Below, in pieces: positions 1-8,023 of a DNA stretch of 64,000 bases (its first letter is position 1; each line of letters begins with the position of its first letter). This DNA comes from Moraxella caprae DSM 19149 (GTDB lineage: Bacteria; Pseudomonadota; Gammaproteobacteria; Pseudomonadales; Moraxellaceae), in NCBI RefSeq assembly GCF_000426885.1, contig NZ_AUGF01000012.1, positions 1 through 64,000 on the forward strand, in the 5' to 3' direction. The notes beneath the pieces are model-generated. The model did not search any database. It was not told where the DNA came from and saw only the letters and a program-made list of their open reading frames with translations. The translations under genes and the position numbers were made by a program.

Positions 1-156
1 AACCGTTCCAAAAAACCTACCAAAATCTACCCAAAGGCAAATTTAGCGTTTTCTTCCTACTTCATCGCTTGTTGCCCTTGCCATTTGGCGTAGGTCTTAC
101 ATAAGCTCCATAGGCATTTTAAAATTGGGGATAGAACTCACCCGCCAAGATTTTTG

Positions 157-1345
157 TTAAGATAAGGTTAAAATCTTATCCGCTTTGTTTAAAATGTTGA
201 TACTGGCGTTGATGTCCCTATCGTGGTTTGTGTTGCAGTTGGGGCAAGTCCAGTTTCTAACAGATAAAGGTAATTCATCTAACTTAACACCACAACAAGA
301 GCAGGTTTTGCTTGAGGGATAAAACTTATCCAGTTCTTTGACTGTCTTGCCCCATTGATTTGCTTTGTAGATGAGTTGCCTTTTAAGTTCATAAAACCCT
401 AAATCATTGATAGCACGGCTTAGTTTGCGATTTTTTTACCATACCTTTGATATTTAGGTTTTCAATACAAATCACATCAAATCGTTTTACCAAATCAGTG
501 GTGAGTTTGTGCAAAAAGTCTTTTCTGATACAACTGATTTTGTAATGCAATCGTGATAGCTTGGTTTTCGCTTTTTCACGATTTTTAGAGCCTTTTTGTT
601 TATGGCTAAGTTGTTTTGATAATCTTTGAAGTTTTTTAAGTTTATTCTTTAAAGGTTTTGGTGCTTGTATCTTTTCTCCTGTTGAAAGTGTGGCAAGGTC
701 GGTAATGCCTAAATCAATGCCAACAGCATTACCTGTTTTAAGAGTTTGATTGGTTTTAAGTTGTTTGGCTTGTGTGTTATTGTTCAGTTCAACCGCAATG
801 GACACAAACCATTTACCACCTTTTGTAAAGACTTTGGCGGATAGGATTTTGCCATCAAAGCGTAAGTTTTCACGCATTCTTACCAAACCTAAATTTGGGA
901 TTTGAATGTATGGTTTGTTATTGATGGTTTTGAGTTTAAATTGGTCGTTGGATAGGCTAAAACGGTCATTTACACCTTTTTTGCGAAATTGGGGGTATTT
1001 GCTTTCGCCTTTAAAAAAGCGTTTAAAGGCATCGCCTAGTTGCATAATGGCAAGCTGGGGAGAGCATTTGGTAATTTCCAGCATAAAGGGAAACTGGGTG
1101 CGTTTGATGGCATTAAGCTGTTTTCTTAATTTGCCTTGTGTGGGTTTGTTGAGTTTGCTTTCGTTAATGGGTAGGTTCTTTGCTAAACAGTCATCACGAT
1201 ATTGTTTATCTTGTTCGTATTGCCTTTTCCACTCCGCCAATGCCCAATTATAAGCAAATCTTGCAACCCCGCAAGCCTTTTTAAAATAAGTGGCTTGTTT
1301 GTGATTGGGTTTTAGTTCAATGATGTGCCCACGAATGGCGGTCAT
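157..1345 (-). pseudogene. tnpB: TnpB RNA-guided nuclease of IS607, frameshifted near the C-terminus
   Basis: TnpB/OrfB family protein, the ancestor-type relative of Cas12. The uninterrupted frame (404-1345, 313 aa) has the N-terminal OrfB helix-turn-helix, the RuvC-I motif GIDLGITDLATLSTG and the RuvC-II motif CIENLNIKGM, then stops early. Dropping one base from the seven-T run at 431-437 restores a frame that continues to 157. That frame encodes the missing C-terminus with a CSCCG/CPNC zinc finger and the RuvC-III motif NHDRDINASINI. The gene is therefore complete apart from one apparent +1 base. It overlaps tnpA by 4 bp. The defect could be a real mutation, slippage-based expression or a sequencing error. 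Confidence 0.85.
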
Positions 1346-1956
1346 TCTAACACCGCCTTAACAGCTTCTAACACTTTTTTATTTTTCTTACTGCGTGAAC
1401 CATACAGACGAGCGGAAAATACCGTAATGATTTCTAGCACATCTTGAGCAAGCTCTTCTTCAAAGGATGGGTTTTCACCTTGATTGATGATGATAACTTC
1501 AACGTTTCTTGCTTCACAGATAGCAAAGACAAGTTCTGCACCAAAGCGTAATAGGCGGTCTTTATGGGTTAAAACCAATCTGCCGATTTCATTGTTTAAT
1601 ATGCCGTCAAGCAGTTGTTTAAGTCCTTTTTTATGGTAGCTCATGCCAGAACCTAAATCATTGATGACCTCATAAGTCCAGCCTTGTTTGGCACAGTAGC
1701 GTTCTAAAACTTGGATTTGACGCTCTAAATCGTCCTTTTGGTCGTGGCTTGATACTCGTGCATAGGCAATGGTTTTTCGGTCTTTGTTGCCTATGCCATG
1801 CAGTAGGTTTGGGTTGATTTTACTAATATCGTAACGTCTGTGTCCTTTAGGTGTTCTTTCGGCAACAAGCACACCACTTTCGTCCCATCTGCGTAATGTT
1901 GAGATGGACACGCCAAGTTGTTTGGAAGCTTCGTTGATACTAATCAATCTATTCAT
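1342..1956 (-). CDS. tnpA: IS607-type serine recombinase TnpA
   Basis: Transposase of the IS607 element, 204 aa and apparently full length. Residues 1-50 form a MerR-like DNA-binding domain (SINEASKQLGVSISTLRRWD, then GHRRYD). Residues about 62-195 are a small serine-resolvase catalytic domain with the nucleophile in YARVSSHDQ and the arginine-containing segment LTHKDRLLRFG. Having the DNA-binding domain ahead of the catalytic domain is typical of IS607 and opposite to classical resolvases. It sits upstream of tnpB and overlaps it by ATGA. The frame is intact, so the element may still be able to move. Confidence 0.93.
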   Translation of the reverse strand: MNRLISINEASKQLGVSISTLRRWDESGVLVAERTPKGHRRYDISKINPNLLHGIGNKDRKTIAYARVSSHDQKDDLERQIQVLERYCAKQGWTYEVINDLGSGMSYHKKGLKQLLDGILNNEIGRLVLTHKDRLLRFGAELVFAICEARNVEVIIINQGENPSFEEELAQDVLEIITVFSARLYGSRSKKNKKVLEAVKAVLE

Positions 1957-1990
1957 AATTACACATTATAGAGTAGATTTAGGTAGATTT

Positions 1991-2305
1991 CAAGTAGCTG
2001 TTTTTTGCCCTTTTGACTCATGCAGTATAAAAGAAATTGAAAGTTTTGAAAGAAAATTTTCAATAAAAATGCCAGAAGATTATAAAGAGTATCTTCTTAA
2101 CTTTAATGGAGCAAAACCTATTAATAAAATATGCCGTTTAAACAATGATGAAACATCTATTCATCATATGTATGGATTGCATAACATTCAACATTGTTTG
2201 ATAAATGTCAAAGATGGCAAATTGTTCTTTGCTGACGACAGTTTTGGCAGTGAATTTTTTATTGATGTACACCCAACCAACTTGATATTTACCACGGGTT
2301 TGTAA
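1991..2305 (+). pseudogene. SUKH (SMI1/KNR4)-type immunity protein remnant
   Basis: The translation contains SIKEIESFERKFSIKMPEDY and KEYLLNFNGAKP, characteristic of the SMI1/KNR4 (SUKH) superfamily. In bacteria these mostly act as immunity proteins for polymorphic toxins or contact-dependent inhibition systems. No start codon lies in frame between the end of the IS607 element (1990) and the domain, so the 5' end seems to have been lost to the insertion. The last 11 or so codons (HPTNLIFTTGL) come from a dispersed repeat that also ends an unrelated ORF at 37.2 kb, so the native C-terminus is probably gone too. No cognate toxin is nearby. Confidence 0.65.
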
Positions 2306-2343
2306 GGGTGTGCTGAGCACACCCTTTGATGATATTACTATAT
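2268..2343 (+). repeat. Dispersed repeat family 2 copy (GTGTGCTGAGCACACCC palindrome)
   Basis: Contains AACTTGATATTTACCACGGG followed by the palindrome GGGTGTGCTGAGCACACCC and TTTGATGATATTACTATA. The same blocks recur at 16353-16442, 37134-37232 and, more diverged, 17774-17854. This copy provides the 3' end of the SUKH remnant and lies directly in front of yefM, where its palindrome could act as a terminator or regulatory hairpin. Confidence 0.75.
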
Positions 2344-2354
2344 AGGAGACTATC

Positions 2355-2606
2355 ATGCAAGTGATGAATTATAGCGAATTCCGCCAAAACCTAGCGTCCG
2401 CCCTTGATTATGTTCAAGACAGCCATGCCCCTGTGATTGTTAAACGTGGCAAAAATTCTGCGGTAGTGATTAGTCTTGATGAATATAATGCTTTTAAAGA
2501 AACAGATTATCTGTTGTCCAACCTTGCTAATGCCGAACACCTTATGCGTGGCGTGCAAGCGGTAAAAAATCGTCAACTTATCCAAAGGGATTTGATTGAT
2601 GATTAG
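2355..2606 (+). CDS. yefM: YefM/Phd-family antitoxin
   Basis: Type II antitoxin of 83 aa that neutralises YoeB and represses its own operon. The N-terminal Phd/YefM fold is clear (MNYSEFRQNLASALDYV, then APVIVKRGKNSAVVISLDEYN). The C-terminal tail, YLLSNLANAEHLMRGVQAVK, is the toxin-binding part. An in-frame Met lies four codons in, where E. coli YefM-like proteins begin. A GGAG ribosome site (tataggagactatc) precedes the chosen ATG. The stop overlaps the yoeB start. The antitoxin is intact although the toxin is frameshifted. Confidence 0.93.
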   Translation: MQVMNYSEFRQNLASALDYVQDSHAPVIVKRGKNSAVVISLDEYNAFKETDYLLSNLANAEHLMRGVQAVKNRQLIQRDLIDD

Positions 2607-2857
2607 CTGGTTTGATGAGGCGTGGGAGGATTATTTGTATTGGCAAAGCCAAGATAAGAAAACCATAAAACGTATTAATGCCTTGATTAAGGATTGCAGA
2701 CGAGACCTTTTTTGACGGTATCGGCAAACCCGAGCCATTAAAATACAACCTAACAGGATATTGGTCAAGACACATTGATGATGTCAACCGCTTGGTTTAT
2801 TGTTATGAAAATAAAACGCTCATTATCATTTCATGCCGTCATCATTATGAGACTTAA
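2599..2857 (+). pseudogene. yoeB: YoeB toxin, frameshifted
   Basis: RelE/YoeB-family ribosome-dependent mRNA endonuclease gene. It starts at an ATG overlapping the yefM stop and encodes MISWFDEAWEDYLYWQ, then TIKRINALIKDCRRD, before a TGA at 2714. Removing one T from the six-T run at 2708-2713 restores FDGIGKPEPLKYNL, the HIDDVNRLVY segment and the C-terminal SCRHHYET that carries the catalytic His/Tyr end. The 259-nt length equals 86 codons plus one base. As read, the toxin is dead. Alternatives are a sequencing error or low-level slippage. Confidence 0.88.
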
Positions 2858-2915
2858 CAATTTATCAAATTTTTACTATAATACTCGCCAGTTTTCACTT
2901 TTATAAGGAATCCTT

Positions 2916-3425
2916 ATGGACATGCCTATTGTACAGTTTGACACCACACACGGTGCGATTGTTATTGAACTTAACGCCGAAAAAGCCCCTGTTACGGTGG
3001 CAAACTTCCTTGACTATGTCGAAAGCGGTCATTATGATGGCACGATTTTTCATCGTGTGATTGACGGCTTTATGATTCAAGGCGGTGGCATGGATAGCGA
3101 GATGAACGAAAAACGCACCGGCACCCCCATCAAAAACGAAGCTGACAACGGTCTAAAAAATGACGTTGGCACAATCGCCATGGCTCGTACATCTGACCCA
3201 CATTCAGCAACCGCTCAATTTTTTATCAACGTCAAAAACAACGACTTTTTGAATTATTCAAGCCCAACACCACAAGGCTGGGGCTATGCGGTGTTTGGTA
3301 AAGTAACAGACGGCATGGACGTGGTAAACCAAATCAAAGGCGTACCCACAGGGCGTTATGGCTATCATTCAGACGTACCAACCACGCCAATTGTCATTAA
3401 CTCTGCCAAAGTGATTTCTAAGTAA
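2916..3425 (+). CDS. ppiB: Cyclophilin-type peptidyl-prolyl isomerase
   Basis: PPIase of the cyclophilin B class, 169 aa, the usual size for the cytoplasmic enzyme. It catalyses cis-trans isomerisation of Xaa-Pro bonds during folding. Hallmarks are [14 protein letters not shown] with the catalytic Arg, [10 protein letters not shown], and [16 protein letters not shown]. No signal peptide is present. The ATG at 2916 follows an AAGGA-type ribosome site (ataaggaatcctt). A strong terminator follows at 3449, so it is probably monocistronic. Confidence 0.95.
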   Translation: MDMPIVQFDTTHGAIVIELNAEKAPVTVANFLDYVESGHYDGTIFHRVIDGFMIQGGGMDSEMNEKRTGTPIKNEADNGLKNDVGTIAMARTSDPHSATAQFFINVKNNDFLNYSSPTPQGWGYAVFGKVTDGMDVVNQIKGVPTGRYGYHSDVPTTPIVINSAKVISK

Positions 3426-3448
3426 TTAGCCGTTATTTTGGGCTGTAA

Positions 3449-3473
3449 GGGCGAATCATTTTCGCCCTTTTTT
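3449..3473 (+). terminator. Rho-independent terminator after ppiB
   Basis: Stem GGGCGAA / TTCGCCC followed by TTTTTT. It lies inside the longest possible lpxH frame, so it also argues that lpxH starts downstream, at 3492. Confidence 0.85.
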
Positions 3474-3491
3474 ATCATTTTAAGCCTTGCC

Positions 3492-4295
3492 ATGCAACAA
3501 TTTGACCATTTATTAACCACTCGCCCCCATGATATTAGTACGGTATTTGTTAGCGACTTGCATTTATCAAGCGACACGCCTGCTCTAAATCAAGCGTTTT
3601 TGGCACTTATCAAGGATTTGTACGTTTTGCCAAATTTGCAAAGCCTTTATATCTTGGGCGATTGGCTGGACAGTTGGATTGGCGATGATGATTATTTGAC
3701 CTTATCCAATGACAAAAAAGCACGGCATTTTTTAACGCCCATTTTAAATACCCTAAAAACTCTCTCCACAAAAACCGCCATTTATGTCATGCACGGCAAC
3801 AGAGATTTTGCCATTCGCCAACGTCTGTGTGATACCTTTCATGGCACACTTATCAAAGAGCTGCATTTTTTGACACTTTCAAATGGCACAACTATCCGCC
3901 TAGAACATGGCGACAGGCTATGTACCGATGATAAGGCGTATCAGCGTTACCGCAAAATCATCCAAAATCCTGTCATCTCGTGGCTTATTTTAAAACAACC
4001 GCTCGCCTACCGCCAACGCCTTGCTCACAAAATCAAAGCCAAATCCCACAGCGACAAACACCAAAAATCCGCCACCATCATGGACATAAACTCCGATATG
4101 GTCGCCAAAACCATGAAAACGTGCGATATCCTGCTACACGGACACACGCACCGTCCTGCCGTGCATACGTTGGGCGACAAAAAACGCATGGTACTTGGCG
4201 ATTGGCGGTATATCGATGACAAAGTGCAAGCGGTGATTGGGGCGGTGGACAGTGATGGCGTAGGGCTTTGGGTGTTTGATTGGTTTGTAAAATAA
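3492..4295 (+). CDS. lpxH: UDP-2,3-diacylglucosamine diphosphatase
   Basis: Peripheral inner-membrane enzyme of lipid A synthesis; it hydrolyses UDP-2,3-diacylglucosamine to lipid X and UMP. The calcineurin-like metal motifs are all present in order: VSDLHL, LGDWLDSWIGDD, MHGNRDF and HGHTHRPAVH. The protein is 267 aa from the chosen Met, with sequence MQQFDHLL. An upstream ATG at 3438 in the same frame would put the ppiB terminator inside the coding region and is rejected. It converges on the lipase-like gene. Confidence 0.92.
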   Translation: MQQFDHLLTTRPHDISTVFVSDLHLSSDTPALNQAFLALIKDLYVLPNLQSLYILGDWLDSWIGDDDYLTLSNDKKARHFLTPILNTLKTLSTKTAIYVMHGNRDFAIRQRLCDTFHGTLIKELHFLTLSNGTTIRLEHGDRLCTDDKAYQRYRKIIQNPVISWLILKQPLAYRQRLAHKIKAKSHSDKHQKSATIMDINSDMVAKTMKTCDILLHGHTHRPAVHTLGDKKRMVLGDWRYIDDKVQAVIGAVDSDGVGLWVFDWFVK

Positions 4296-4391
4296 ACGCC
4301 ATTTTTAACGTTATATCAGCAATCCATCAAGGACAAACATGATTTGCCCTTATGTCTCAAAAAACTCCCAATCATCAAAAAAATTGCCATA

Positions 4392-6908
4392 TTAATTGAG
4401 ATTGGCGTTTATCTCTTCTTTAATGCTTTTTTCGTTAATATCATCTGTTGTGGATTTCCCACTTTCTTTATCTTGCCCATCTTTCCTGTCTTGCTCGTCT
4501 TTTTCGTCATTTGCCACATCTGTTATCTTATGATTGCCGTGACGTGCCAAATGCTCGTGTAGGATTTTGCGTAATTGTAAAATGGTTTTGGGGTTTTCGT
4601 GAATGTTGTGTCCGCCTGTGACGACTGTTTCGCTGACTGCCCCGTCTAGGTGGGAGCTGTCATAGGGGACGATGCCGTCAGAGAGATTTTGCCCGACCAG
4701 ATTACCCTGCAAGCTCTCGGCACTACCAGCACGGTCGCCCATGATGGTGTGGTAGGCGACATTGTCATTAATGGTTAGCTCTTTGGTAAGTTTTATAAAG
4801 GCGGATTGGTCGGAGAGCTGGCTTGGTCCATTTTGTAGGTAGAGTGAGCCGATGGCACTGTTTTGGAGCTGGGTGCTGTCCACTTGTCCGCTGTTTATGA
4901 TGGTGCCAGTCACAGTTTTGGTGATGTCTAGGGGTAGACGGACGACACGGCGGGCAAAGCGGGTAAACCAGCGGTCGGCATAGTCCGTGCCTGCAAAAGG
5001 GGCGGAGATAAACACTGCTGTATCAACTTGTGGCAGGGTATGCAGGGCAAAGCGGTTGTTAAAATCTTCTTGGTAAGTGTCGGTCAGTAGCTGTCTGATT
5101 AGGGTATTGTCATGGGGGTGGGTTTGGTTGTTGGTGATTTTATTTAGGTCGCCATTATCCATGCCGTCTATATGCGTAGCATCAACCAATTTGTCCAAAT
5201 CATCCAATTTACCCAAATCATCCAATCGGGGTAACAAATCATCATCGGAGACAAGCATTCTTGCCATGATACCACCCATGCTATGCCCGATAATCACGCT
5301 ATGCTGGCTGGCAGGGTGAGTGCCGTTGGGGTCGATGAGTGTGTAGGCGGTGTCGATGACTTCACGGATTTGGTAGCGGTTTTCGAGCATGGGCAGGTTG
5401 GTGGCGTAGAACACTTGCCATACTTGATAGTTATCACGCAGGACGGGGTCGGCAAAGAGATTGTTGGTGAGATTGACCCATGTGGCAGGGCTAGACGCCA
5501 AGCCATGTATCATGATGATGACTTTTTGGTTGGGGTCGTAGGGCTTTAACATGAACAGTTGGGGCAGGGTGGTGGTGTTTTTGTTTAGCATGTTTAAAAT
5601 GCCCACACCTTGTAGTTGGTTCTCGGCAAGCCATAGGGCGTACCCTGCTGAGAAGTTTGCCGATAGGGGGTAATTTTTGCCCAAAATCTCAATGTCTTTG
5701 GTTTTATAAGGGTTAAAAAAATGCACGTCTAGCACGTTTGCTGACAGCACGTCAGGCAAGTGCGTGCCTTGGGGCTTGACCACGCCTGTCAGGAGTATGT
5801 GTCCTGTGGGATGAATGCGACTGGCGATGCTGTCAGGGCCTTGGCTAAGCAGGGGGTTATTTGCTTTGATGTCATTGGTGGGGTTGTCGGTTGGATTATC
5901 GGCAGGGTCAGCGGTAGGGCTGTCGGTGGCGTGACTGATGCGTGGTTCGGTGGGCTGGTTTTGACCAACCAGCTCTCGTAGGGTAATCATTGGGCGATTA
6001 GGCAGCACGCTCACATAAGGCACACCCAGACCTGCTCGGCTACTGGTGGTATTTAGGTCTGCCAAACGTGAGTCATAAGCTGAGACTAGGTCGGAGAGCA
6101 GGTGCTGATTTTGTGAGCTTACATCTAGACTTGCCATGTAGTCAGGGTCATGGGCAAGGTAGAGATTGACGGTGACGTCATCGCTGTGGTAGCTGTTGGC
6201 AAGAATATGACCGTAGTCACTGGTGGGGGTGAGATGAAAGCCCTGCTGATGAGCGTCGGCAAAAGCCCCGTTTTGGGCTTGGTACAGCTCGCCAATCAGG
6301 GCGTTGCTCGCCACATGGTACAAGTCCTGAGCCTTGATGTCGCTCTCGGTGACTAGGGGCAATGTGGTCTTTTGTTCTGTTAAGCTGTCATAAAACAGAT
6401 AGGCATAGCTGTGGTTAATGCTTGCCTTAATGGCATCTCGCTTAGCAGATAGGCAGGCGTGACGTTCCTTTTGCTTATCGGCTTGCTCGCTGGCGGATAG
6501 GGGAGCGTTGGCATAATAGGGGTCTAGCGGTGGGCGGGTTGGGCTTTGACAAGCGTCCTGCTCGCCAAGGCTTAGGGCTTTGGTGTAGTATAACTCAGAG
6601 AGTAGGGCAAGGGTGGGTCTGGCGATGTGCTGGCGGTCATTGACGGCAACTTGTGGATTGCCAAAGGCAAGTACTTCTTTGACTTTGTCCAAACAGTCAT
6701 CAAAGGCATTCATGCACTCATTTTGGGTCAGACCTGATGACAGTAAGATACTGCTTGCCGCAGCACTGATTTGTGGGCGAGTGGTGATGTTGGCACGATG
6801 TGTTTCGATGATTTTGGATTGGATTTGTTTGGGCTTGTGAAGCGTGCTACACCCTGTGATAATAAGGGTTAGGGTAAGGCTTAGGGTACTTAGCGTAAGT
6901 TTGGTCAT
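4392..6908 (-). CDS. Large alpha/beta-hydrolase lipoprotein (lipase/esterase-like)
   Basis: 838 aa. A lipoprotein signal ends at LTLIITGC with Cys at position 20, so it is probably outer-membrane anchored. The catalytic half shows the oxyanion-type motif IMIHGLASSP (near residue 468) and the nucleophile elbow IIGHSMGGIM (near residue 543), followed by VFISAPFAGTDYADRW and a late His-containing VTGGHNIHENP. The N-terminal 400 residues have no recognised domain. A Pro/Asp/Asn-rich linker (near 335-355), a DDLGKLDDLDKL repeat and a highly charged Asp/Lys tail are evident. Similar large lipoproteins occur in Moraxella and Acinetobacter; the substrate is unknown. Confidence 0.82.
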   Translation of the reverse strand: MTKLTLSTLSLTLTLIITGCSTLHKPKQIQSKIIETHRANITTRPQISAAASSILLSSGLTQNECMNAFDDCLDKVKEVLAFGNPQVAVNDRQHIARPTLALLSELYYTKALSLGEQDACQSPTRPPLDPYYANAPLSASEQADKQKERHACLSAKRDAIKASINHSYAYLFYDSLTEQKTTLPLVTESDIKAQDLYHVASNALIGELYQAQNGAFADAHQQGFHLTPTSDYGHILANSYHSDDVTVNLYLAHDPDYMASLDVSSQNQHLLSDLVSAYDSRLADLNTTSSRAGLGVPYVSVLPNRPMITLRELVGQNQPTEPRISHATDSPTADPADNPTDNPTNDIKANNPLLSQGPDSIASRIHPTGHILLTGVVKPQGTHLPDVLSANVLDVHFFNPYKTKDIEILGKNYPLSANFSAGYALWLAENQLQGVGILNMLNKNTTTLPQLFMLKPYDPNQKVIIMIHGLASSPATWVNLTNNLFADPVLRDNYQVWQVFYATNLPMLENRYQIREVIDTAYTLIDPNGTHPASQHSVIIGHSMGGIMARMLVSDDDLLPRLDDLGKLDDLDKLVDATHIDGMDNGDLNKITNNQTHPHDNTLIRQLLTDTYQEDFNNRFALHTLPQVDTAVFISAPFAGTDYADRWFTRFARRVVRLPLDITKTVTGTIINSGQVDSTQLQNSAIGSLYLQNGPSQLSDQSAFIKLTKELTINDNVAYHTIMGDRAGSAESLQGNLVGQNLSDGIVPYDSSHLDGAVSETVVTGGHNIHENPKTILQLRKILHEHLARHGNHKITDVANDEKDEQDRKDGQDKESGKSTTDDINEKSIKEEINANLN

Positions 6909-6950
6909 ACGGGGTCTTGTTGTATTGATATTTTCCCGATAATTTTACAT

Positions 6951-6984
6951 AAAAAATCCATCAAAAGGAATGTTTGATGGATTT
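6951..6984 (-). terminator. Terminator for the TPR-like gene
   Basis: Inverted repeat AAATCCATCAAA / TTTGATGGATTT at 6954-6965 and 6973-6984, with a T tract when read on the minus strand, 25 bp after the stop at 7009. Confidence 0.75.
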
Positions 6985-7008
6985 ATTTTTAAAAGTCTAA
7001 GCAAGTAT

Positions 7009-7857
7009 TTATTGATTACTGGCTAATTGCAATGGCTTGACGTTGATGTTGTCGTTTTTGATGTTCCAAATATAATAACCGCCATTTTCAACGATACGAA
7101 CCTGCTCGGCAATCTGAGCATTGGTCGGATGCTGACTTTGCAAGGCTTTTAGGCGAGATAATGCTCCTGCGTGGTTGTCCGCCAGTAGCTCGGCTTGGGC
7201 GAGACTTTGTTCGGCTTCTAGATAGCCAAGACTGGCAGCTTTTTGTAGGTATTTTTGCCCTTCGATAAAGCCACCACCTTCACTAATCATCATGCCGTAT
7301 AGGAAGTTGGCTTCGGGGTTATCAGGAGCCAAAGCGATGGCTTTTGCCATGTATTTATTGGCACGCTGAGTGTAGTCAGTGCCGATGTTTAGGTTGCGAG
7401 CCATGCCGTTGATTTTGGCGGCACGCAAGATGACATCGAGGCTTGCGTCATTGGCATTGGCATAAGGTTCTAGCCAGTCGGAGAGATATTTGATGTTCTC
7501 GCTGGTGACAAACTCGGCGGTGCGATTGGGGAAATTTGGTGGATAGTGGCGAGCGTTAGGGGCGACATCATCAATAAAATCATCAATCAAGCTCACATCA
7601 AGGCGAGTGCTACCGCTTTGGTTGGCATTGATGACAACGGTGGCAATGCGATTGACGTTAGAGATATTAGCACTGATGGATGGCACGCCTGCCACAGACT
7701 GACTAAGTAGGTTGGTAGCGTTGGCATGGGAGATGGGTGTGGTTAGCTCACCACGCATGGCAGGGGCGATGCCTGCTGTGTTTAGCTGAGCCATGGCAGG
7801 TAGGGCGGTCAAGGCGATGGTGCTAAGTGCTACTTTGTAAAAGGGTGGGGTTTTCAT
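7009..7857 (-). CDS. Secreted TPR/Sel1-like repeat protein
   Basis: 282 aa with a cleavable Sec signal (MKTPPFYKVALSTIALTALP, AMA before Gln), so periplasmic or exported. The C-terminal half contains helical repeats of the TPR/Sel1 type (EANFLYGMMISEGGGFIEGQ, then KYLQKAASLGYLEAEQSLAQ), usually protein-interaction surfaces. The N-terminal half has no recognised family. It is flanked by its own terminator and a 165-bp AT-rich upstream gap, so it is probably transcribed alone. Function unknown. Confidence 0.8.
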   Translation of the reverse strand: MKTPPFYKVALSTIALTALPAMAQLNTAGIAPAMRGELTTPISHANATNLLSQSVAGVPSISANISNVNRIATVVINANQSGSTRLDVSLIDDFIDDVAPNARHYPPNFPNRTAEFVTSENIKYLSDWLEPYANANDASLDVILRAAKINGMARNLNIGTDYTQRANKYMAKAIALAPDNPEANFLYGMMISEGGGFIEGQKYLQKAASLGYLEAEQSLAQAELLADNHAGALSRLKALQSQHPTNAQIAEQVRIVENGGYYIWNIKNDNINVKPLQLASNQ

Positions 7858-8023
7858 GGGGTTCTCTTTTAAAAATCTTAAAATAAAGGTAAATTTTAAA
7901 AATTATAAGAAATTTACCTTAATCATCTATATGTATTGGACACTGTTTTAGTGGTAAATTGTTACAGGGTTGTCAGTTGTGTTACACTGTGTAGCCAAGT
8001 GTGTTTGACTGGGGCAGGCACGC

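Larger units (their letters stand above)
13..1990 (-). mobile_element. IS607-family insertion sequence with imperfect terminal inverted repeats
   Basis: The element holds a MerR-HTH serine recombinase (tnpA) overlapping a tnpB gene, which is the IS607 arrangement. Its ends carry an imperfect inverted repeat: GTAGATTTAGGTAGATTT at 1973-1990 reads outward on the plus strand, and GTAGATTTTGGTAGGTTT reads outward on the minus strand from 30 to 13 (16 of 18 identical). No target duplication is visible, as expected for serine-recombinase elements. The right end sits directly against the 5'-truncated immunity gene remnant, so the element may have caused that truncation. The left boundary is near the window edge and is less certain. 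Confidence 0.8.

Noticed and set aside
1904-1990. N-terminal 29 codons of the SUKH frame inside the IS element
   Set aside because: They are antisense to tnpA and unrelated to the immunity domain; the frame is open by chance.
3438-3491. Longer N-terminus for LpxH
   Set aside because: It would translate through the ppiB terminator and adds residues not found in the family.
4344-4562. 72-aa hydrophobic plus-strand ORF
   Set aside because: Antisense to the charged tail of the lipase-like gene, without a ribosome site.
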